From contig JBILGU010000016.1 in the NCBI GenBank assembly GCA_044350805.1, forward strand, positions 1 to 64,000: a stretch of DNA of 64,000 nt, written 5' to 3'. How positions within the stretch are numbered: position 1 is the first letter of the stretch; each line of letters starts with the position of its first letter. This document shows, piece after piece, positions 60,587-64,000 of this stretch. The position numbers and the translations under genes were made by a program. This DNA comes from UBA6136 sp044350805 (lineage in GTDB: Bacteria; Pseudomonadota; Gammaproteobacteria; Methylococcales; Methylococcaceae). The notes below the pieces were generated by a model that worked only from the letters and a program-made list of their open reading frames with translations, had not been told where the DNA came from and ran no database searches.

Positions 60587-61480
60587 TCAGTTTCCCATAA
60601 GATCCATTACGCAATTTGCAAAATCCTTGGAGCCTAATTTGAAACCTAGTTCATTACATTGGTTTTTGAATTTATTTAATGGTTGTGAATCATCGATTAT
60701 GCTGGAGCTATCTGCCTTGCTTTGCTCTCTCGCGCTCTTAAGTCTGGCTTCCAGTTCCTTTTTGTCTTCCTCCTCTATTTTCTTCTTTAATTCCAGCAAA
60801 TTAATATCAAAATTAATTCTGTCGTATAGTTTTTCAAGGCCAGCAGGAGCTGTTATCAAGTTACAAGTTAAGCAAGAGATCGAGATATTTGCTGGGCTAG
60901 CGCGATTGATATCCAGAACATCTGATTTTAAGGCAAAGTCATGCTCATAATCGCTGTCAACGCTATGAAGAACTCTCGTTTTTCCCCCGAAATTAATAGA
61001 GAGGTCATGAGTTTCTGAGGTCTGTTTCCATATTGAATTGCCTGTTTTCTGGCCAAGCTCTTTTTTTATCATAACCTCACTGGATAATTCCTCTTTCCAG
61101 CCAACAAGATTTTCTATCCAAGTTTTTGGGTTTAGAATTATCACAAGCCCTGCGGTTAATATGGTCCCGGCAAAAAAAACGATCTTATTTCCATGCCCGC
61201 CATAGTTAACTATTTTCTTTTCTATATATGAGGGTGCAGAATACTCTTCGAAAAACCCATAGGATTTTAGTCTCAGTGATATTGTTGAATCATTTATATG
61301 CGCATAATTTATTCCGCTATACCTTTCCGATGGCCTATCAGAATAGAAGGTCTTCTGCTCATTTTTTTTGTTATCTTCTTTAATTATTTCTATCTTTGAT
61401 TCTCTTCCCTCGGTGACATGGCCTATGCTCGCGCAGCCAGAGAGAGAAAACAAATAAAAGACTACGATCGCTCTAATCAA
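60587..61480 (-). CDS. Lipoprotein with Cys-ELGFK motif
   Basis: Protein of 297 residues starting at TTG 61480, which has GGAG nine bases upstream and gives a lipobox LSGC at 13-16. A second hydrophobic stretch (IVFFAGTILTAGLVIIL) lies near residue 100, an SCLTCN pair near 205, a charged coiled-coil region near 225-250, and the C-terminus carries CNELGFKLGSKDFANCVMDL. It is the first gene of the four-gene leftward run. No known family. The AT-rich coding (many AAT, ATT, AAA codons) contrasts with the chromosome. Confidence 0.7.
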   Translation of the reverse strand: MIRAIVVFYLFSLSGCASIGHVTEGRESKIEIIKEDNKKNEQKTFYSDRPSERYSGINYAHINDSTISLRLKSYGFFEEYSAPSYIEKKIVNYGGHGNKIVFFAGTILTAGLVIILNPKTWIENLVGWKEELSSEVMIKKELGQKTGNSIWKQTSETHDLSINFGGKTRVLHSVDSDYEHDFALKSDVLDINRASPANISISCLTCNLITAPAGLEKLYDRINFDINLLELKKKIEEEDKKELEARLKSAREQSKADSSSIIDDSQPLNKFKNQCNELGFKLGSKDFANCVMDLMGN

Positions 61481-61629
61481 TGTTTACTACTCCACAGGCG
61501 GGTTATATGTAATTCGAGAATTCATTTGGAATCTACACGCACTAATGAGGAACATCAACCCACGGTGTGGTAGCCGTGGTCTATCAGGCCTCAGGGATAA
61601 AGACTGCTACCTTTCCATGCGAGGTAGCA

Positions 61630-61866
61630 ATGTCGGACGAGTTCGAGGAGCTGAAAGCGACTCTCAGCCATAACCTCAAGAAGTACCGAGCAGAGAGGGG
61701 GATTTCTCAAGAGCGCCTTGCTCTCGAAAGCGGTGTTGATAGAACTGTGGTTTCACGATTGGAACGCTGCCTGATTAATCCAACTCTTCAGATTATTCTC
61801 AGGCTGTCTATCTGCCTTCAGGTTAGCCCTGACTTATTGCTCAAGAAACCGGATTTCGATCATTGA
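61630..61866 (+). CDS. XRE-family helix-turn-helix regulator
   Basis: DNA-binding protein of 78 residues. A Cro/C1-type helix-turn-helix spans about residues 12-66 (LKKYRAERGISQERLALESG, then VDRTVVSRLERCLINPTLQI). ATG 61630 has GAGG five bases upstream. It is divergent from the four-gene envelope run, with 149 bases between starts, and is the natural candidate to control it. Confidence 0.85.
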   Translation: MSDEFEELKATLSHNLKKYRAERGISQERLALESGVDRTVVSRLERCLINPTLQIILRLSICLQVSPDLLLKKPDFDH

Positions 61867-61935
61867 ATGTCGAACCTGCTGGAGACACTCGCCATATTTG
61901 GTTAGCCTATAGACCTGACGGACACTAGGCAGGCC

Positions 61936-62127
61936 ATGAAAAGACTCTTTCTCTCTGTCGCTATATCGGTCGTTATTCTTCCTTGGATTAAACAGCCGAA
62001 TTCGGTAAGGAACCTGAAGCTCGATACATCATCGATCCAAGCAAAGAGGGTTTATCGAGAGTCTCTGATGATGTGGTGTGCGGCACTCGTGTACCCAAAG
62101 AACCTTTTTGATACGGCGAACGGTTAG
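61936..62127 (+). CDS. Possible small exported protein, 63 residues
   Basis: Open frame from ATG 61936 with an N-terminal hydrophobic segment that could be a signal peptide (MKRLFLSVAISVVILPW). The remainder shows no recognisable features. Ribosome site weak. It may be real because it sits between two same-strand genes. Confidence 0.35.
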   Translation: MKRLFLSVAISVVILPWIKQPNSVRNLKLDTSSIQAKRVYRESLMMWCAALVYPKNLFDTANG

Positions 62128-62153
62128 CAGCTATTTTTGGGAATGGTGGAGAC

Positions 62154-62495
62154 ATGGAGCGTGTGATCTTGATGATCGTTATGACGTTCATAGCCGCATC
62201 AACGGCAATGGCAAAAAAGCACACCGTGGCCCCGGTTAAGGAAATGGAAGAAGAATGGAGGGGTCCCATAGTGATACCGAGTAGACCATATGGACGATGG
62301 CCGCCAGCAGTGTGCAATTTGATCATGGATAAAAACGGTAAAAAAAGCAGTTTGTCTCCGATTCATGGACAGACAAAGCCGGGGCAAAAAGGTACCAGTT
62401 ATCCGATCTGGAATCAGGATGTAGTGAAACAGGAAGAGGAGACTGGGCAGAAGTCCGATGTTGCCCGCGTACGAAGACTAGGCTATTTCCAGTAA
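62154..62495 (+). CDS. Small secreted protein of unknown function
   Basis: Protein of 113 residues with a clear signal peptide ending TAMA near residue 20. The mature chain is basic and hydrophilic with one Cys and no known domain. GGAGAC directly before ATG 62154 may be the ribosome site. The following 232 bases (62496-62727) hold no gene I can support. Confidence 0.5.
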   Translation: MERVILMIVMTFIAASTAMAKKHTVAPVKEMEEEWRGPIVIPSRPYGRWPPAVCNLIMDKNGKKSSLSPIHGQTKPGQKGTSYPIWNQDVVKQEEETGQKSDVARVRRLGYFQ

Positions 62496-62727
62496 AGATT
62501 TATCGTGAGATCAGATCGCTACCCAGCGGTTACTTTCGGCGTAGTTGAAGGCTTAGAACCATCACGATGCCGAATTGAACCGCGTAGTAGAAAATTTCAG
62601 CGCCCCCTGCACTGCGGGGTGCTCCAAGGACGATGAGCATGATCGGGTCGCGTGAGATCTTACCGACCCCCACAAAGCAGAACGAGCGCCGAAGCTCCCG
62701 TTCTCAGTCATCATCAAAAGCCACCGA

Positions 62728-64000
62728 TCAATAGCTGTTCTGGCGATTGTTATGGAAGTGCCAAGCAACGCCAATGACCATCAAAGCCAGCATCAATTGC
62801 GTCCATTCAGAAAGCGATGGGATTGAGGTAGCAGGACTAGCCGGTCCCAGAGGATCAGTGATGCTCCCGTTTGCAGCCCCATCGGCATCACCCGCTCCAC
62901 CATCTGTAATCGTGTAAGTGATCGTATTCCCACTGATCGTCACGCTATTTGTCCAATCCAGCCAAGTCCCGTTGAGGTCTTTCCATACTTTCGTCCCAGC
63001 AGGGAGTGCTTGTGGGTATGTCAACGTAACTGTGATCGTTCCACCAACGGATGTGCTGGCTGTAAAACCAAAAATGTCGTAAGGGAATGACTGCCCTGAA
63101 GGCGGGTTGATTGCAGCAGTGAATTGAGCAGATCCCGGGGTAAAGGTTCCATTTGCCACAGTGGCATTGACACTTCCTCCAGGCGTTGTTCCCGAAGCGT
63201 TAGGAGATTGGTATTGGTAGGTGAACAAACCCGACCCTGTTCCCGTCTGTGTGTTTGGATTCGTCACAACAACGTCCACCACACCAGCTGCATGCGCTCC
63301 AGTCGTACAAGTGATGCTCGTAGATGAGACTACTGAAACCGAAGTACATGCGACTCCACCTACTGTAGCCGTCGCTCCCGTTAGGAACCCCGCTCCAGTA
63401 ATTGTTATTCCTGAGCCACCAACTGTGCTACCGGAAGTTGGCGAAATAGAGGTGACGGTTGGGGGAGTCGGCGCAGTGAGCAGGGGGGAAACTGCATATA
63501 GCGGTTGCGATCCGGCTCCAAAATCGATAAATGTTATCCACGATGAATTAGTCTGTATGGAGAGTCCGGTTCTCCGGATTCCAGAACCAAGCTGATTCCC
63601 AATGGCCGGGGATCCGTTGCTCTCGCAGCCCGTCCATGTTAAAGCCGTATTTGGGGGCCCGCCAATGGTTGTCCCTCCACTGGGTGTCACACCCGGATTG
63701 CTATTAAGGATCTGGCCTAAACCACCTGAAAACATCGCTGATGCAGTGGTGCTAACCAGAACCTTTGTTACGGTGTAGACAGGCTTTGTTAAATCAATAA
63801 AAGGCTTGCATTGGTCCACCGTGCTCGTTGCGCCGAGGGCTTTCCAAGTAAGCGAGCTAACGCCAGGCAAGGACGTTCCGACTTGCGCGTTCGCATTAAC
63901 GAACGCATCATAATCCCGCATATCCGTCGAGGTAGCTTCGATAGTCCCAGATGTCGTGAAAATCAGATAAAACTGGCTCCCGGGACTCACACCCGCAGGC
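62728..64000 (-). CDS. IPT/TIG-domain surface protein with IPTL-CTERM, 5' end cut
   Basis: The frame is open to the right window edge, so only the C-terminal ~424 residues are seen. An IPT/TIG immunoglobulin-like domain (PPTVTSISPTSGSTVGGSGI to DVVVTNPNTQTG) is followed by a choice-of-anchor U-type domain (GTFTPGSAQFTAAINPPSGQ to GDADGAANGSITDP) and then an IPTL-CTERM sorting tail: IPSLSEWTQLMLALMV, a hydrophobic segment and a basic end HNNRQNSY. IPTL-CTERM proteins are thought to be anchored and processed at the cell envelope. No sorting protease gene is in the window. Whether the gene belongs to the integrated element is unclear. Confidence 0.85.
   Translation of the reverse strand, partial: PAGVSPGSQFYLIFTTSGTIEATSTDMRDYDAFVNANAQVGTSLPGVSSLTWKALGATSTVDQCKPFIDLTKPVYTVTKVLVSTTASAMFSGGLGQILNSNPGVTPSGGTTIGGPPNTALTWTGCESNGSPAIGNQLGSGIRRTGLSIQTNSSWITFIDFGAGSQPLYAVSPLLTAPTPPTVTSISPTSGSTVGGSGITITGAGFLTGATATVGGVACTSVSVVSSTSITCTTGAHAAGVVDVVVTNPNTQTGTGSGLFTYQYQSPNASGTTPGGSVNATVANGTFTPGSAQFTAAINPPSGQSFPYDIFGFTASTSVGGTITVTLTYPQALPAGTKVWKDLNGTWLDWTNSVTISGNTITYTITDGGAGDADGAANGSITDPLGPASPATSIPSLSEWTQLMLALMVIGVAWHFHNNRQNSY

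Larger units (their letters stand above)
52107..64000. mobile_element. Integrated element at tRNA-Lys (right end outside window)
   Basis: From the broken tRNA-Lys onward the content changes to a tyrosine integrase, AlpA-type regulator, primase-helicase, repeat-rich candidate origin, HGG-motif protein and genes of unknown function. No capsid, terminase, tail, relaxase or type IV secretion gene is seen, so it resembles a phage satellite or non-conjugative replicating island. Part of it (about 59500-62500) is clearly more AT-rich than the chromosome to the left. The right junction is not visible, and whether the IPTL-CTERM gene at the edge belongs to it is unknown. Confidence 0.65.

Noticed and set aside
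62562..62774. 70-codon minus-strand frame after the IPTL-CTERM gene, and a second minus frame ending near 62529
   Set aside because: Neither has a credible start or ribosome site; the second contains a short hydrophobic end (YYAVQFGIVMVLSL) and might be a gene remnant, but that is too little to annotate.

Overview
The window looks like chromosomal DNA of a gammaproteobacterial methylotroph or methanotroph. The main evidence is a divergent pair for one-carbon (C1) transfer, mtdA (methylene-H4MPT/H4F dehydrogenase) and fchA (methenyl-H4F cyclohydrolase), together with a complete NAD-dependent molybdenum formate dehydrogenase operon (fdsG-fdsB-fdsA-fdhD-fdsD). Housekeeping genes (trpS, recQ, miaA, tpiA, secG, tgt, yajC-secD-secF, tex, ispG) are of proteobacterial type. 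The assignment is inferred from gene content; the sequence carries no rRNA. Several ion transporters (NhaD, TrkH, Kup) suggest a life with salt or alkaline stress, which is also inference.

Layout. 82-8589 (minus): nhaD, then pgaB-pgaC-pgaD for poly-N-acetylglucosamine (PNAG), translationally coupled to trkH and followed by an NdvA-like ABC exporter; no pgaA is present. 8734-14376: a lipoprotein, a rubredoxin-reductase-like flavoprotein, trpS, a PilZ-like protein, queD, a DUF1249 protein and recQ. 14400-19250: a nitrogen-control block with an OmpL-like porin and glnK-amtB, each behind a sigma-54 promoter with NtrC-like sites; an Anbu proteasome-like peptidase lies between them. 20264-27445: formate oxidation plus gldA. 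27449-38539: miaA, tpiA, secG, tRNA-Leu, tgt, yajC-secD-secF, tex, kup. 38549-49942: orphan rnfD, an ABC transporter whose ATPase motifs are all decayed, a DUF4010 protein, a membrane cytochrome c, a TldD/PmbA pair, an L,D-transpeptidase and ispG. 50033-51690: mtdA and fchA.

A tRNA cluster (Pro, Arg, His) at 51788-52040 ends in a tRNA-Lys gene cut in its anticodon loop. From there to the right edge the sequence is an integrated element: tyrosine integrase, AlpA-like regulator, primase-helicase, a candidate replication origin made of two inverted triads of 9-bp repeats, a HGG-motif protein, two related proteins of unknown function, and a four-gene operon joining a tail-anchored J-domain protein to three exported proteins that share a C-terminal Cys-ELGFK motif. 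One of those genes is interrupted at a T7 slippery run. The window closes inside an IPTL-CTERM surface protein gene.

No protein-coding gap longer than about 300 bases lies outside the tRNA/attachment region (51691-52205). Smaller gaps such as 53208-53499, 56154-56327 and 43798-44035 hold inverted or direct repeats and are listed. 62496-62727 holds no gene I can support. No CRISPR array, rRNA or insertion sequence was seen.
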